Assembly (NCBI GenBank): GCA_003216615.1
Contig: QCIP01000007.1
Coordinates: forward strand, 1-64,000
Direction: 5' to 3'
Source of the DNA: Prochlorococcus sp. AG-402-M15
GTDB lineage: Bacteria > Cyanobacteriota > Cyanobacteriia > PCC-6307 > Cyanobiaceae
Length of the DNA stretch: 64,000 bases
In this document: positions 1 through 10,613 of the stretch, piece after piece
How positions within the stretch are numbered: position 1 is the stretch's first letter
How the letters are laid out: each line of letters begins with the position of its first letter
Program-made: the position numbers and the translations under genes
The notes under the pieces: generated by a model
Told to the model about the DNA's origin: nothing
Database searches by the model: none
Seen by the model: the letters and a program-made list of their open reading frames with translations, nothing else

Positions 1-27
1 ATTTAAGTGAAATTTTCAAAAAAATAT

Positions 28-348
28 TTATCTAATAGTGTCTTGATTTATCTTATTTATTAAAGAGTCGATATCTAATTGATCATATGGCTGTGTTCGG
101 TTTGTTTCTCGATAATCATTTTTGATATTATTTAACCAATTTTGTTCAATTTTTATGAGATTTTTTGCAACGTTGAACATTCCGCCTTTTTTATGAAATT
201 CTTTGATTTTTAGAATAATCTCAGAGGATCTACTCGATTTAATATTTAATTCATATGCCAAATCTTTTTGATTAAATCCATGGGATTTCAACCAATCCTT
301 AATGAAAGAGATAAGTTCTTTCTCTTCCTGTTGAGATAGTTTACTCAT
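28..348 (-). CDS. conserved hypothetical protein, possible HTH (XRE-like segment)
   Basis: ORF with HTH-like segment 'NQKDLAYELNIKSSRSSEIILKIKEF'; 1-nt overlap with next gene suggests co-transcription. Confidence 0.55.
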   Translation of the reverse strand: MSKLSQQEEKELISFIKDWLKSHGFNQKDLAYELNIKSSRSSEIILKIKEFHKKGGMFNVAKNLIKIEQNWLNNIKNDYRETNRTQPYDQLDIDSLINKINQDTIR

Positions 349-716
349 TAAAAAAAAGGGAATAATTTATTAAGTTTTTTTTCTGCTCTAGCGCTTATTG
401 AAGGAGTCATATATTTACTCCAAATACTAAGTACTGCAGTTAGGGCAACAAAATCATCACTAAAACCAACTAATGGCATAAAGTCAGGGAAAAGATCAAA
501 GGGCATAATTAAGTAGGCTAGCGCAGCCATTAATGAAACTCTTACTTGTGCTGGAGTGTAGGGATCTAAAGCCATCTCTAAAACTTCTAATGCAGGCTTA
601 GCAATTGTTCTGCCAGCTTTTAAAAGAATCTTGATAATGATGTTCTCATCAAATGTTGAACTTTCTAAAACTTCAGCATCATAAATTTTTTCTTGGTTTT
701 TGTAATTCTCTTTCAT
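348..716 (-). CDS. YkvA/DUF1232-like small membrane protein
   Basis: 'SLMAALAYLIMPFDLFPDFMPLVGFSDDFVALTAVLS' matches the DUF1232 core (YLI.P.DLiPD..P..G..DD). Confidence 0.8.
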   Translation of the reverse strand: MKENYKNQEKIYDAEVLESSTFDENIIIKILLKAGRTIAKPALEVLEMALDPYTPAQVRVSLMAALAYLIMPFDLFPDFMPLVGFSDDFVALTAVLSIWSKYMTPSISARAEKKLNKLFPFF

Positions 717-753
717 CCTTATAAATGAAAATTAAATATTTTTAATAGAATTT

Positions 754-1677
754 TTAGCTAATACTATCAACTAATCCATTCTGTATTCCTGCTTTTCTAA
801 GTTTTCTTAAAGCACGTTGAACAACCTGTCGGCAATATTCTCTGCTACAACTCATATGTCTTGCAACTTCAGCTAAAGTTCTCCACTCATTTGAACCGTC
901 TAAACCAAATCTTAGGCTTACTATCTTTCTTTCTTTCTCTGTTAAATTTGCTTTATCTAATAACTTCCAAGCAGAGTCTGTCCTCTCGGCTAATTCGGCT
1001 AATTCCATTGGAGGAGTTTGATCACTTGGAAGAATATCAACTAGTTCAGACGGATCAGACTTTGATTTAACAGTACCTTGGAGACTAACAGTGATGCTTC
1101 TTAATTCACAAGATAGGAGTTCATCAATTTCCTCCTTAGTTATTTTCATTTCTTCAGCTAGTTCATCACTACTGGGTGGAATGCCTTTAAGTTGCATAAG
1201 CTTTGATTTCGCTGATCTTAATTTCGTGAGCTTTTCATTGATATTAACGGGTATCCTTATAGTCCTACTTTGAGTTGATAATGCTCTATTTAATCCTTGC
1301 CTGATCCACCAATAAGCATAGGTGGAAAATCTGTGTCCTCTAGAAGGATCATATTTTTCTACAGCTCTTGTTAGGCCTAATGTCCCCTCCTGAATTAAGT
1401 CCAGTAATTCTAGTCCTTTACCTTGGTATCTCTTGGCAAGATTGACAACTAATCTTAGGTTAGCTGTTATCATCTCATTTTTAGCTTTTTCACCAATTTT
1501 GATCTTTTTTCTTTCAGCTTCGGAATATTCACAAGCAGGCCCTTTACCACCTGCCTCTTGACATCTATTAACAAGTACTACCATTTCTTGGACTTTTCTA
1601 CCCATAGTGAGTTCTCTTTCAGGAGTCAGAAGTTGATGACGACCTATTTCACCAAGAAAATCGCTTAATGAACTCAC
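754..1677 (-). CDS. group 2 sigma-70 family RNA polymerase sigma factor
   Basis: Region 2 'NLRLVVNLAKRYQGKGLELLDLIQEGTLGLTRAVEKYDPSRGHRFSTYAYWWIRQGLNRAL' and region 4 HTH; short N-terminus. Confidence 0.95.
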   Translation of the reverse strand: MSSLSDFLGEIGRHQLLTPERELTMGRKVQEMVVLVNRCQEAGGKGPACEYSEAERKKIKIGEKAKNEMITANLRLVVNLAKRYQGKGLELLDLIQEGTLGLTRAVEKYDPSRGHRFSTYAYWWIRQGLNRALSTQSRTIRIPVNINEKLTKLRSAKSKLMQLKGIPPSSDELAEEMKITKEEIDELLSCELRSITVSLQGTVKSKSDPSELVDILPSDQTPPMELAELAERTDSAWKLLDKANLTEKERKIVSLRFGLDGSNEWRTLAEVARHMSCSREYCRQVVQRALRKLRKAGIQNGLVDSIS

Positions 1678-1737
1678 GATTTACCTCATTGTTGATATAT
1701 TTAACTTATAGTCAATTCAGTAATAAACCATACATGT

Positions 1738-1795
1738 AATAATTAATTAATAATTAATTAATAATTAATTAATAATTATTAATTAGTTAATTAAC
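1738..1795. repeat. AT-only tandem repeat, 11-bp unit AATTAATTAAT, three perfect copies (1741-1773) plus degenerate flanks ending in the palindrome GTTAATTAAC
   Basis: Read directly from sequence. Confidence 0.9.
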
Positions 1796-1842
1796 ATTTT
1801 TTTCTCATATTTTTAGATTAAAGAATTTAAAAACACTAAATT

Positions 1843-2505
1843 TTATTTATTTTTTCTTCTTGATTCTAGAACAGCAAGTACATCTCTCCACTCAACTCCC
1901 TTGTGCATAAGAGCTACTTGAAGATGATAAATTAAATCAGCAGCTTCATTCGAGATTGAATTTTTATCATTATCTTTACAAGCCATTACAAATTCTGCGG
2001 ATTCCTCTCCTATTTTTTTTAAAATAGTGTTACTGCCTTTTGTTAATAAATGATTTGTGTAACTTTTATCTGAAGGATTTATTGATCTTTCGTTAATTGT
2101 ATTAAATAATTCAGAGCAAATATTTGAGAAGGGAATTGTTTTTTTCTCTTTTTTATCACTTTGATTGATTTGGATTTCGTTGAAAAAACAACTTTTTTCC
2201 CCAGTATGACATGCACCTGAACCATTTTGTTCAATCAAAAGGATTAGGGCATCATTATCGCAGTCGAATCTTATCTCCTTAAGTATTTGGGTACTTCCAC
2301 TCGTAGCTCCTTTTCTCCAGATTTCGGATCTAGATCTACTCCAGTAATGAACGTTTTTGGTTTCAAGAGTTATTGATAATGATTCTTTATTCATCCAAGC
2401 AAGCATAAGAATCGATCCATCTAGCCAATCTTGTGCTATTGCAGGGATTAAACCATAATTATCAAAGCGTAGATCTTCTATCGAAAAATTAGTTGAATAA
2501 GTCAT
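1843..2505 (-). CDS. hisIE: bifunctional phosphoribosyl-AMP cyclohydrolase / phosphoribosyl-ATP pyrophosphatase
   Basis: HisI 'LMLAWMNKESL...HYWSRSRSEIWRKG...FDCDNDALI...GACHTGEKSCFF' fused to HisE 'KKIGEESAEFVMACKD...EAADLIYHLQVALMHKG'. Confidence 0.95.
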   Translation of the reverse strand: MTYSTNFSIEDLRFDNYGLIPAIAQDWLDGSILMLAWMNKESLSITLETKNVHYWSRSRSEIWRKGATSGSTQILKEIRFDCDNDALILLIEQNGSGACHTGEKSCFFNEIQINQSDKKEKKTIPFSNICSELFNTINERSINPSDKSYTNHLLTKGSNTILKKIGEESAEFVMACKDNDKNSISNEAADLIYHLQVALMHKGVEWRDVLAVLESRRKNK

Positions 2506-2565
2506 TATGTTTGTTATGTTAAATCCTATTCATTGTGTCTTATCAAAAATTATCCTAACAGTTAA

Positions 2566-3039
2566 TTGATGTATCTTCATTCTCTAAAATTTTCATGCAG
2601 TAAAAGTTACGAGGATTTTCCTTGTTCACATAGGCAATGGCGCCATAAAGGACACTGCAGATTTGTGCATGGATATTCAAGATCATTCACCTTTTGGTTT
2701 ACTGCAAAAAAATTAGACCAAAATGGTTTTGTTGTGGATTTTTCAAGTCTAAAGCCCCTTGAAAATAAACTAAAGCAGCAATTTGATCATACTTTTTTGA
2801 TAAATAAAGATGATCCTTTATTGAATTACTGGGAAAAATTACATGACTTAGATGCTTTGGATCTTAGAATTATGAATAATGTGGGAATGGAATTCACTTC
2901 TGAATTAATTTGGACTTGGGCTAATGAATACTTACAGGATAAGGATAAGGGCAGAACATGTTGTTGGAAAACAGAATCAAAAGAAAATAAATCTAATAAA
3001 GCAAGTTATGAGAAAATTCCTGAATGGTTCGAATCTTAG
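2566..3039 (+). CDS. 6-pyruvoyl-tetrahydropterin synthase / 6-carboxytetrahydropterin synthase-like protein
   Basis: 'HCRFVHGYSRSFTFWF', 'DFSSLK', 'FDHTFLINKDDP', 'EFTSELIWTWANEYL' in PTPS order; ATG at 2569 is a likely alternative start. Confidence 0.8.
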   Translation: MMYLHSLKFSCSKSYEDFPCSHRQWRHKGHCRFVHGYSRSFTFWFTAKKLDQNGFVVDFSSLKPLENKLKQQFDHTFLINKDDPLLNYWEKLHDLDALDLRIMNNVGMEFTSELIWTWANEYLQDKDKGRTCCWKTESKENKSNKASYEKIPEWFES

Positions 3040-3088
3040 ATGAAAGTTGTTAAATTTCGAGTTACATAAAATTCTTTTATTGAGATCT

Positions 3089-5674
3089 TCAATCAACAAT
3101 TATCTCTCCATTAACCAGATAAATATTAACCTCGTCTTTATTAAGATAATTATTATTTAATATATTGTTTGAAATTTTTGTCTCAATTTGTTTTTGAATA
3201 ATTCTTTTTAAAGGCCTTGCACCATAGGCATTATCGAAACTATTTTGGACCAGTTGGTTAATTGCCTCATTTGTAATTTTTAATTTTAAGTTTTTTTTGT
3301 TAAGTCTGTTTTCTAAATTTTGAAGCTGGATTTTTGCAATTTCTTTTATATCATTTAGTTCTAAACTATTAAAAATAACTATTTCATCAAGTCGATTTAA
3401 AAACTCAGGCTTGAAAAATTTTTTTAGTTCACTATCTACAATTTTTTTAATTTCATTTGTATCTTCTTTTCTAACTGATAAATCACTTATTGATTGACTT
3501 CCCAAATTACTTGTGAGAACAATGATTGCATTTTTGAAATTGATTGTACGACCTTGACCGTCAGTAATAATTCCATCATCAAGAACCTGTAAGAGAACAT
3601 CTAAGATATCTTTGTGAGCTTTCTCTATTTCATCTAGAAGTATCAATGAATAAGGATTTTTGCGCACAGCTTCAGTTAATTGACCGCCTGATTCGAAACC
3701 TAAATATCCAGGAGGAGCACCTATAATTTTGCTTACTGAATGCTTTTCCATATATTCAGACATATCCAGTCTTGTAATTGAAGAATTTGAATCGAATATA
3801 ATTTTGGCTGTTACTTTACTCAGCTCTGTTTTCCCAACACCAGTTGGACCTAAGAAGAGGAAACTGGCTAATGGCTTGCTTGGATCATTTAGACCAGTCC
3901 TTGATCTCTTAATGGAATCTGCAACAGCCCTAATTGCACTATCTTGACCAATAATTTTTTCTTTAAGGATCGACTCGAGGCTCAAAAGTTTATCTTTTTC
4001 TGACTGGTTTAAGTTCTGTACTGGAATAGAGGTCCACTTTGAGACAACTTCTGCAATATCATCAAAAGTAACCTCTTGCCTTAAAAGACTCGTCTCTCCG
4101 TTTTTGTGAGAATTAACTAGACAGTCACTTTTTTCTTTCAATTTTTTTTGTAAAGAATTTAAAGTTCCAAATTCTAATTCTGCTGCTTTGTTGAGGTCAA
4201 AACTCCTTTTAGCTTGATCTATTTGCAATTGAACAGATTCAATTTCTTCTTTTATGGTGCTAATCTCATCAATTTCATCTTTTTCTTTTTTCCATTTAGC
4301 GCCTAATTCTGACTGTTTATCTTTAAGGGATATAAGTTCATTATTGATTTTTTTTAATCTTTCTACAGAAAAATCATCTGTTTCCCTTTTTAAAGATAAT
4401 TTTTCCATTTCAAACTGCAGAACTTTTCGATCAATTTCATCAATTTCTTCAGGTTTGGAAGTTATGACCATATTTAATCTTGAGGCTGCTTCATCGATTA
4501 GATCTATTGCTTTGTCAGGAAGAAATCTATCGTTAATATATCTTTCGCTAAGGGTTGCAGCTGCAACTAAAGCATTATCAGAAATTCTTACACTATGATG
4601 AACTTCATATCTTTCTCTCAATCCTCTTAATATTGATACAGTATCATCTATTGAAGGAGCATCAATTTTTATTTTCTGAAATCTTCGTTCTAGAGCAGGA
4701 TCTTTTTCTATATTTTGTTTATGTTCATTAATAGTTGTAGCACCAATACATCTAAGTTCTCCTCTTGCTAGCATTGGTTTTAATAGGTTGCTTGCATCTA
4801 AAGAACCTCCACTAGCACCAGCTCCAACAACTGTATGAATTTCATCAATAAAAAGAATGATCTTACCGTCTGATTCCTTAACTTTCTTAAGGACATTTTT
4901 TATTCTTTCTTCAAATTCTCCACGATATTTTGCCCCAGCTACAAGTGAACCCATATCTAATGAAATTAGTTGCCTATCTTGTAGCGCAGAAGGTACATCG
5001 CCATTAATAATTCTTTGAGCCAACCCTTCAACAATGGCCGTTTTACCAACCCCAGGTTCTCCAATAAGAACAGGGTTATTTTTTGTTCTTCTACTCAAAA
5101 TTTGAATTGTTCTTCTAATTTCTTCATCTCTACCAATAACTGGGTCTAAAATTCCATCTCGTGCAGATTGAGTTAGATCAATACCATATTTTTCCAAAGA
5201 CTCATTAGAAGTATCAAATTCGTTTCTTACTGCTGGATCTGACTTCATTTTCTTTATAGTTTCAAGAAATTCTGGAATACCTTTTTGATTTAAAATTTGA
5301 AATCCATATTTATCATCATAAGTGAAACCGTAAACTAAGTGTTCTGCTGATATCACTACATCATTTAAAGTATTTTTAATATCATTCGCTTTCAAAAATA
5401 TTTTATGAAGAGTATCACCAATATATAAATTATCTTGTTTATTTTTCATTTTTGGTTTCAAATTTAACGAAGACATTATTTCTTTTTCAATCTCTTTGAT
5501 ATTTACATGATTTTTTTTTAAGATTTTTTTTGTAAGGTTGTCTTGTTTTATAAGAGCTAAAAATAAATTGTCAGAGTCTACGTTTTGTTGATGATTTTTA
5601 TAAGCAATTTCTTTGGCCAAAATAAAATAGCTCCAAGCAGAATTTGAGAATTCGCTTGGAACTATTTTCATCAA
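3089..5674 (-). CDS. clpB: ClpB-type AAA+ chaperone (Clp/Hsp100), divergent N-terminus
   Basis: Walker A '[13 protein letters not shown]' and '[12 protein letters not shown]'; Walker B '[15 protein letters not shown]' and '[11 protein letters not shown]'; ClpB middle domain; '[17 protein letters not shown]'. Confidence 0.88.
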   Translation of the reverse strand: MMKIVPSEFSNSAWSYFILAKEIAYKNHQQNVDSDNLFLALIKQDNLTKKILKKNHVNIKEIEKEIMSSLNLKPKMKNKQDNLYIGDTLHKIFLKANDIKNTLNDVVISAEHLVYGFTYDDKYGFQILNQKGIPEFLETIKKMKSDPAVRNEFDTSNESLEKYGIDLTQSARDGILDPVIGRDEEIRRTIQILSRRTKNNPVLIGEPGVGKTAIVEGLAQRIINGDVPSALQDRQLISLDMGSLVAGAKYRGEFEERIKNVLKKVKESDGKIILFIDEIHTVVGAGASGGSLDASNLLKPMLARGELRCIGATTINEHKQNIEKDPALERRFQKIKIDAPSIDDTVSILRGLRERYEVHHSVRISDNALVAAATLSERYINDRFLPDKAIDLIDEAASRLNMVITSKPEEIDEIDRKVLQFEMEKLSLKRETDDFSVERLKKINNELISLKDKQSELGAKWKKEKDEIDEISTIKEEIESVQLQIDQAKRSFDLNKAAELEFGTLNSLQKKLKEKSDCLVNSHKNGETSLLRQEVTFDDIAEVVSKWTSIPVQNLNQSEKDKLLSLESILKEKIIGQDSAIRAVADSIKRSRTGLNDPSKPLASFLFLGPTGVGKTELSKVTAKIIFDSNSSITRLDMSEYMEKHSVSKIIGAPPGYLGFESGGQLTEAVRKNPYSLILLDEIEKAHKDILDVLLQVLDDGIITDGQGRTINFKNAIIVLTSNLGSQSISDLSVRKEDTNEIKKIVDSELKKFFKPEFLNRLDEIVIFNSLELNDIKEIAKIQLQNLENRLNKKNLKLKITNEAINQLVQNSFDNAYGARPLKRIIQKQIETKISNNILNNNYLNKDEVNIYLVNGEIIVD

Positions 5675-5734
5675 TCAAAATTTAATTATGACTGTAGTAA
5701 ATGTTAAGTAAAAAAGTACTTAAGTATTAAAGAT

Positions 5735-6085
5735 TTATTCAACAACAACTTTACCTACCATTCCAGCTCCTCTGTGAGGCTCGCAATAGTAATCATAAGT
5801 TCCAACTGTATCAAATGTTTCTTCCCAAGACTCTCCTGGAGCAAAAGCCAAGTCTGCATGACTTAATTCCTCATGTCCATCAAAAACAGCATTGTGAGGA
5901 GCTAATTTATTATTGACGAATTTAACTGTATCACCAGCACTAATGGTTACTGTACTTGGTTCAAATGCAAGCATTCCAGCATCCGTTCCAAGTTTTACTT
6001 CAACAGTCTTAGCTGAAACTGATGAAATTCCTAGACCTAGAGTTAAAACTATTGCGAATAACCCTGCAAAGATTGAACGTAACAT
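5735..6085 (-). CDS. petE: plastocyanin
   Basis: Signal peptide plus Cu ligands '[10 protein letters not shown]' and '[20 protein letters not shown]'. Confidence 0.97.
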   Translation of the reverse strand: MLRSIFAGLFAIVLTLGLGISSVSAKTVEVKLGTDAGMLAFEPSTVTISAGDTVKFVNNKLAPHNAVFDGHEELSHADLAFAPGESWEETFDTVGTYDYYCEPHRGAGMVGKVVVE

Positions 6086-6116
6086 AATTAAAATTTACTT
6101 ATTTATATATATTACA

Positions 6117-6131
6117 AGGCTTTGGGAGCCT
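6117..6131. other. small hairpin AGGCT-TTGGG-AGCCT between epimerase stop and petE start
   Basis: Perfect 5-bp inverted repeat; no strong T-tract on the transcribed (minus) strand. Confidence 0.35.
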
Positions 6132-6144
6132 AACTGTGAGAATT

Positions 6145-7128
6145 TTAATTGTTATTACAGCTTGGTAACTTTGATAACCTTAAAATATCATTTAGTGACT
6201 TCGCATAACTTTTAAGTTTGAAAGTCTCAGGATTAGTGATGGGGACATGATTAAAGTCATATTTATTGATACTGAAGCTATCCCAAGGGGTGGTTTGGAT
6301 GGGAAGAATTCTTAATAATATTTTTAGAATTTTTTTTGTAATAGGTATCGCAAAATATCTCCTCATATTATTTCTTTTTAAAAATGTAATTATGGCATAA
6401 TCAATTGAAATGAATTTCTGACCTAGGACAAATTTTCTAAAGCCTTTGTATTGCTCTTCTTTATGATTTTTAATTAGAAACCCACAAATTTGAGCAATAT
6501 CATTTGCGTGTATAAAGTGAAATTTAGAATCGAGTTTTAAAAATCTTGCTAACCAAAGCCATTTCCCAATTTCTTTCAATCCACTAGTTAAATAACTCAC
6601 AGGATATTTACTTTTCTTTGCAAGATTTCCTCCAAAAACCAAGGTAGGGAAAATTGCGAAAGTTTTTTCTGCAAATGAGCTTTCTCTAAGTCTCTGGAAA
6701 CATTCATATTTTGTTTGAATGTACTCTGTTCCATAAATCAATGATTCCCTCATTAATTCTGTTTGGGTATCAAGAATGCTAGCTGTTGAAAAATAAATAA
6801 TCTTTTCTAACTTATCAATATCAAGCATTTCAAGTAATTCTTCAAAAGCTTTAATGTTTACTTCATAGGCTCTTCTTGGATCCCCCCAAGCAGTAGCAGT
6901 ATGTATTAAGTAATTAATTTGACTAATTTCCTTTTTGTACCTATTTGATTCCCTGATATCACACACCATTAGCTTGACTTTTTTATTTTCTTGAATAGAA
7001 ATTGGCAACTTACTTTTGTCTCTTACCATGAGATAAAGCCTGAATTTTGTGTTTTTTAAAAACCAATTAACTAAATATTGGCCAACACATCCATTCGCGC
7101 CCGTGATTAATAAGTTTTTATATGCCAA
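6145..7128 (-). CDS. NAD-dependent epimerase/dehydratase (extended SDR)
   Basis: 'LLITGANGCVGQYLVNWFL' Rossmann motif; extended-SDR layout. Confidence 0.8.
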   Translation of the reverse strand: MAYKNLLITGANGCVGQYLVNWFLKNTKFRLYLMVRDKSKLPISIQENKKVKLMVCDIRESNRYKKEISQINYLIHTATAWGDPRRAYEVNIKAFEELLEMLDIDKLEKIIYFSTASILDTQTELMRESLIYGTEYIQTKYECFQRLRESSFAEKTFAIFPTLVFGGNLAKKSKYPVSYLTSGLKEIGKWLWLARFLKLDSKFHFIHANDIAQICGFLIKNHKEEQYKGFRKFVLGQKFISIDYAIITFLKRNNMRRYFAIPITKKILKILLRILPIQTTPWDSFSINKYDFNHVPITNPETFKLKSYAKSLNDILRLSKLPSCNNN

Positions 7129-7136
7129 GTCTTTGA

Positions 7137-8177
7137 CTAGTAAGTGAGTTTTTTCCCATGTTCAAAAAATGTTTGAGCATTTTCTTCTGGAGTCCCAGGT
7201 AAAATCCCATGACCCAAATTAAGAATATATTTCCTGTCTTTAATTTTATTAAAAGTATTATCTATTCTTTCTTTAATTGATTCTTTGTTTCCGAATAAAA
7301 TGCCAGGGTCAACATTACCTTGAATTCCTATCCCACTAGGAATTCTTTTACAAGCCTCTTCAATATCTACTGTCCAGTCTAATGAGATTATATCTACTCC
7401 AGTTTTTGCCATTCTTTCTATGACACCAGCACTTCCTGAAATGTAAAGAATTACTGGTGTTTCAGGGTATTCCGCTTTTACAATGTCAACAACTTTTTTT
7501 TGATACGGCCCAGCAAAGATATCGTAATCTTGGGGGCTTAGTTGGCCTGCCCATGAATCAAAAATTTGTACTACTTGCGCTCCAGATTTTATTTGATATT
7601 TAAGATATTCACCAATAGATTTTGCAAAATGATCAAGAAGTTTATGAAGTAAATCTGGTTCTTTATAAGCCATTGATTTTATTAAAGAATAATTTTTACT
7701 GCTTTTACCTTCAACTACATATGCAGCAAGAGTCCAAGGTGCGCCAACAAAACCTAAAACTGTTGCCTCATTATTCACATCTTTTTTTAGTGAAGAAAGA
7801 ACTTGCCCAACAAAATTTAAACTCTCACTTGGATTTAATTCTTTTAAATTCTCTATCTGGTTTCTAGTTCTTATTGGGTCCTCAATTATTGGACCTTTAC
7901 TTTCTATTATTTCAAAATTTATCCCCATCCCTGGGAGAGGTGTGAGAATATCTGAAAAAAGTATCACACCATCCGGTTTGAAAGCATGAAAAGGCTGCAT
8001 TGAAATCTCATATGATAGTTCTGGATTTTCAGACCTTTCTCTAAAGCTTGGATAACGCTCCCTTAAATCTCTATAGATTTTCATATATCTTCCTGCTTGC
8101 CTCATCATCCATACTGGAGGCCTATTTACTTTTTTACCTAATGCGGCAGAAAGTAGTAGTGGTAAATCTTGACCCAT
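7137..8177 (-). CDS. hemE: uroporphyrinogen decarboxylase
   Basis: '[13 protein letters not shown]', '[14 protein letters not shown]', '[16 protein letters not shown]', '[19 protein letters not shown]'. Confidence 0.97.
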   Translation of the reverse strand: MGQDLPLLLSAALGKKVNRPPVWMMRQAGRYMKIYRDLRERYPSFRERSENPELSYEISMQPFHAFKPDGVILFSDILTPLPGMGINFEIIESKGPIIEDPIRTRNQIENLKELNPSESLNFVGQVLSSLKKDVNNEATVLGFVGAPWTLAAYVVEGKSSKNYSLIKSMAYKEPDLLHKLLDHFAKSIGEYLKYQIKSGAQVVQIFDSWAGQLSPQDYDIFAGPYQKKVVDIVKAEYPETPVILYISGSAGVIERMAKTGVDIISLDWTVDIEEACKRIPSGIGIQGNVDPGILFGNKESIKERIDNTFNKIKDRKYILNLGHGILPGTPEENAQTFFEHGKKLTY

Positions 8178-8296
8178 TTTTAAATTCGATATGTTTTAAA
8201 AAAAATAAAAATTCCAACTTAAAAATCTTACAATGCAAAGCATAGCAAAAGCGGTATATGAACATTTATATGAAGCACTAAGTTAAATGAGCCTTC

Positions 8297-10561
8297 TTAT
8301 TTTTTTGATTGATGTTTGAAGATACTCACGCTTAATGGAGGCAAAGCAAGTTCTAGAGCATTTTGATAATCATGAATATTGTAATTTATAGTTTCTTTAC
8401 CCCCCATATTTCCTTTGTTACTGCCTCCGTATCTAGAGCCATCTGAATTAAATATTTCTTTATAGAATCCTTCCACAGGAACACCTACTTTGTATGACCC
8501 ATGAGTATTAGGTGTAAAGTTGGCAACAACAACAAGCCACTCATTGGTGTCGTTTTCTCTTCTCATGAAACTTATAACCGAATTAGATTTGTCATTACAA
8601 TCAATCCATTGGAATCCATAAGGATCAAAGTCATTTTTCCATAACGCAGCTTCATTTTTATAAAGTGCGTTTAGGTCATCAATCAAGTTTCTGATACCTT
8701 TATGAGGCTCAAATTCTAGTAACTCCCATTGCAGATCATCCCAAACATTCCATTCTTGCCTTTGTCCAAATTCCATTCCCATAAATATCGTTTTTTTACC
8801 AGGGTGGGTCCACATATAAGTTAGTAAAGCTCGAGTATTTGCATATTTCTTCCAGTCATCGCCAGGCATTTTATGCAAAAGATGACTTTTCCCATGGACA
8901 ACCTCATCATGACTAAGAGCAAGCATAAAGTTCTCTGTATAGTTATATGTTATTGAGAAAGTTACACTATTTTGATGGAATTGCCTAAACCAAGGATCTA
9001 TCTCAAAATAATCGAGCATATCGTGCATCCATCCCATATTCCATTTCAAATTAAACCCTAACCCTCCCATGTCAGTTGGTTTGGTTACCATTGGCCAAGT
9101 TGTTGATTCTTCTGCGATAGAGAGTGCTCCTGGGAAATGCTGGAAGAGTACATGATTAGCCTGTTGCATAAATTTAACAGCTTCTATATTCTCATTCCCG
9201 CCGTTTTCATTGGGTATCCATTCGCCGTCTGGGCGTAGATAATCTCTATAAAGCATTGAAGCTACAGCATCTACTCTTATGCCATCAATATGAAACTCTT
9301 CAAACCAATAAACGAGATTGGCTACTAAGAAATTTCTTACTTCGTTTCTGCTGTAATTAAATATTAGGGTGCCCCATTCTTTGTGTTCACCTATGCGTGA
9401 ATCTCCATGTTCATAAAGATGAGAACCATCAAAAAATGCTAAACCATGCTTATCTTTTGGGAAATGACCAGGTACCCAATCAAGAATTACGCCTATGCCC
9501 TCTTCATGACATTTATTGACAAACTCTCTAAACTCATTTGGGGTGCCAAATCTACTTGTTGGTGCATACCAGCCTGTAACCTGGTATCCCCATGAACCAT
9601 CGAAAGGATGTTCAGATATTGGCATTAGTTCAATATGAGTAAATCCTCTCTCCTTTACGTAAGGGATGAGTTTTTGGGTTAATTCTGGATAAGTTAATAA
9701 TCTTGTTCCAGGTTTTAAATCTGCAGCGGGCACTGGGTCTCTTGGTTGACCATTGTCTTCAAGATATTTATTATCTGTTGATTCATGGAGCCAACTTCCT
9801 AAATGCATTTCATAAACTGAAATTGGCTCGTTAATTTGGCTAGAAGAATCTCTTTTTGAAATCCAAGAATTATCATTCCAATTAAAGTTTTTCAACTTTG
9901 AGACTATTGAACCATTTTGAGGTCTGATTTCATGAAGAAAACCATATGGATCAGCTTTCTCATAAATATGACCTTGTTGTGTTCTTATTTCATATTTATA
10001 TGTGTCCCCCTCTTGCATTGTTGGCATGAATAGTTCCCAAATTCCCCCTAATCTTTTTTGCATTGGATGATGTCTTCCATCCCAAGAATTTATATCTCCA
10101 ATTATCGAGATTGATTTTGCATTTGGAGCCCAAATGCAAAATATGACTCCTTTTTGATTCTTTTCTTCAATGAGATGTGCTCCCATTTTTTTCCAAATAT
10201 GATGATGATTACCTTCTGCAAAAAGATGCCTATCAACTTCTCCCATCCACTCTTCTCTATATGCCCAAGGGTCATGTTGTGTATGTGTAATCCCTCCTCG
10301 TAAAATATTTATTTCGTAATTAGAATACGGATTTTCAGGCAGGATTGCTTCAAAAAGCCATTTATGATTTATGCTTACCGCTTTATAGGTATTATTTTTA
10401 AAATTTATTTTAACTTCTTCGGCTTCAGGCATCCATACCCTTATTACCCATTGCTCTCCATAAAAATGAGGACCTAATATTTTTAATGGATTATCATTGC
10501 AACAATTTTCTAGGTTGATAGCTTCTGATTTAATCCAGTCTGCTTGAATTGTCTCGATCAT
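8297..10561 (-). CDS. glgB: 1,4-alpha-glucan branching enzyme
   Basis: CBM48 plus GH13: '[31 protein letters not shown]', '[13 protein letters not shown]', '[24 protein letters not shown]'. Confidence 0.97.
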   Translation of the reverse strand: MIETIQADWIKSEAINLENCCNDNPLKILGPHFYGEQWVIRVWMPEAEEVKINFKNNTYKAVSINHKWLFEAILPENPYSNYEINILRGGITHTQHDPWAYREEWMGEVDRHLFAEGNHHHIWKKMGAHLIEEKNQKGVIFCIWAPNAKSISIIGDINSWDGRHHPMQKRLGGIWELFMPTMQEGDTYKYEIRTQQGHIYEKADPYGFLHEIRPQNGSIVSKLKNFNWNDNSWISKRDSSSQINEPISVYEMHLGSWLHESTDNKYLEDNGQPRDPVPAADLKPGTRLLTYPELTQKLIPYVKERGFTHIELMPISEHPFDGSWGYQVTGWYAPTSRFGTPNEFREFVNKCHEEGIGVILDWVPGHFPKDKHGLAFFDGSHLYEHGDSRIGEHKEWGTLIFNYSRNEVRNFLVANLVYWFEEFHIDGIRVDAVASMLYRDYLRPDGEWIPNENGGNENIEAVKFMQQANHVLFQHFPGALSIAEESTTWPMVTKPTDMGGLGFNLKWNMGWMHDMLDYFEIDPWFRQFHQNSVTFSITYNYTENFMLALSHDEVVHGKSHLLHKMPGDDWKKYANTRALLTYMWTHPGKKTIFMGMEFGQRQEWNVWDDLQWELLEFEPHKGIRNLIDDLNALYKNEAALWKNDFDPYGFQWIDCNDKSNSVISFMRRENDTNEWLVVVANFTPNTHGSYKVGVPVEGFYKEIFNSDGSRYGGSNKGNMGGKETINYNIHDYQNALELALPPLSVSIFKHQSKK

Positions 10562-10613
10562 GACTGGTAGATATTAAGGATTAATAATATCAAATGATTA
10601 ACCAAAAAAATAA

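Noticed and set aside
861-1273. Plus-strand ORFs (69 and 60 aa) opposite the sigma factor gene
   Set aside because: Shadow ORFs antisense to a well-supported CDS; low-complexity Ser/Leu/Phe composition.
3024-3042. tRNA T-loop-like string GGTTCGAATC
   Set aside because: Lies at the 3' end of the PTPS-like gene; flanking bases do not form a 5-bp T-stem and no acceptor or anticodon arms are visible.
3729-4598. Plus-strand ORFs inside clpB-like gene
   Set aside because: Shadow ORFs opposite conserved AAA+ motifs.
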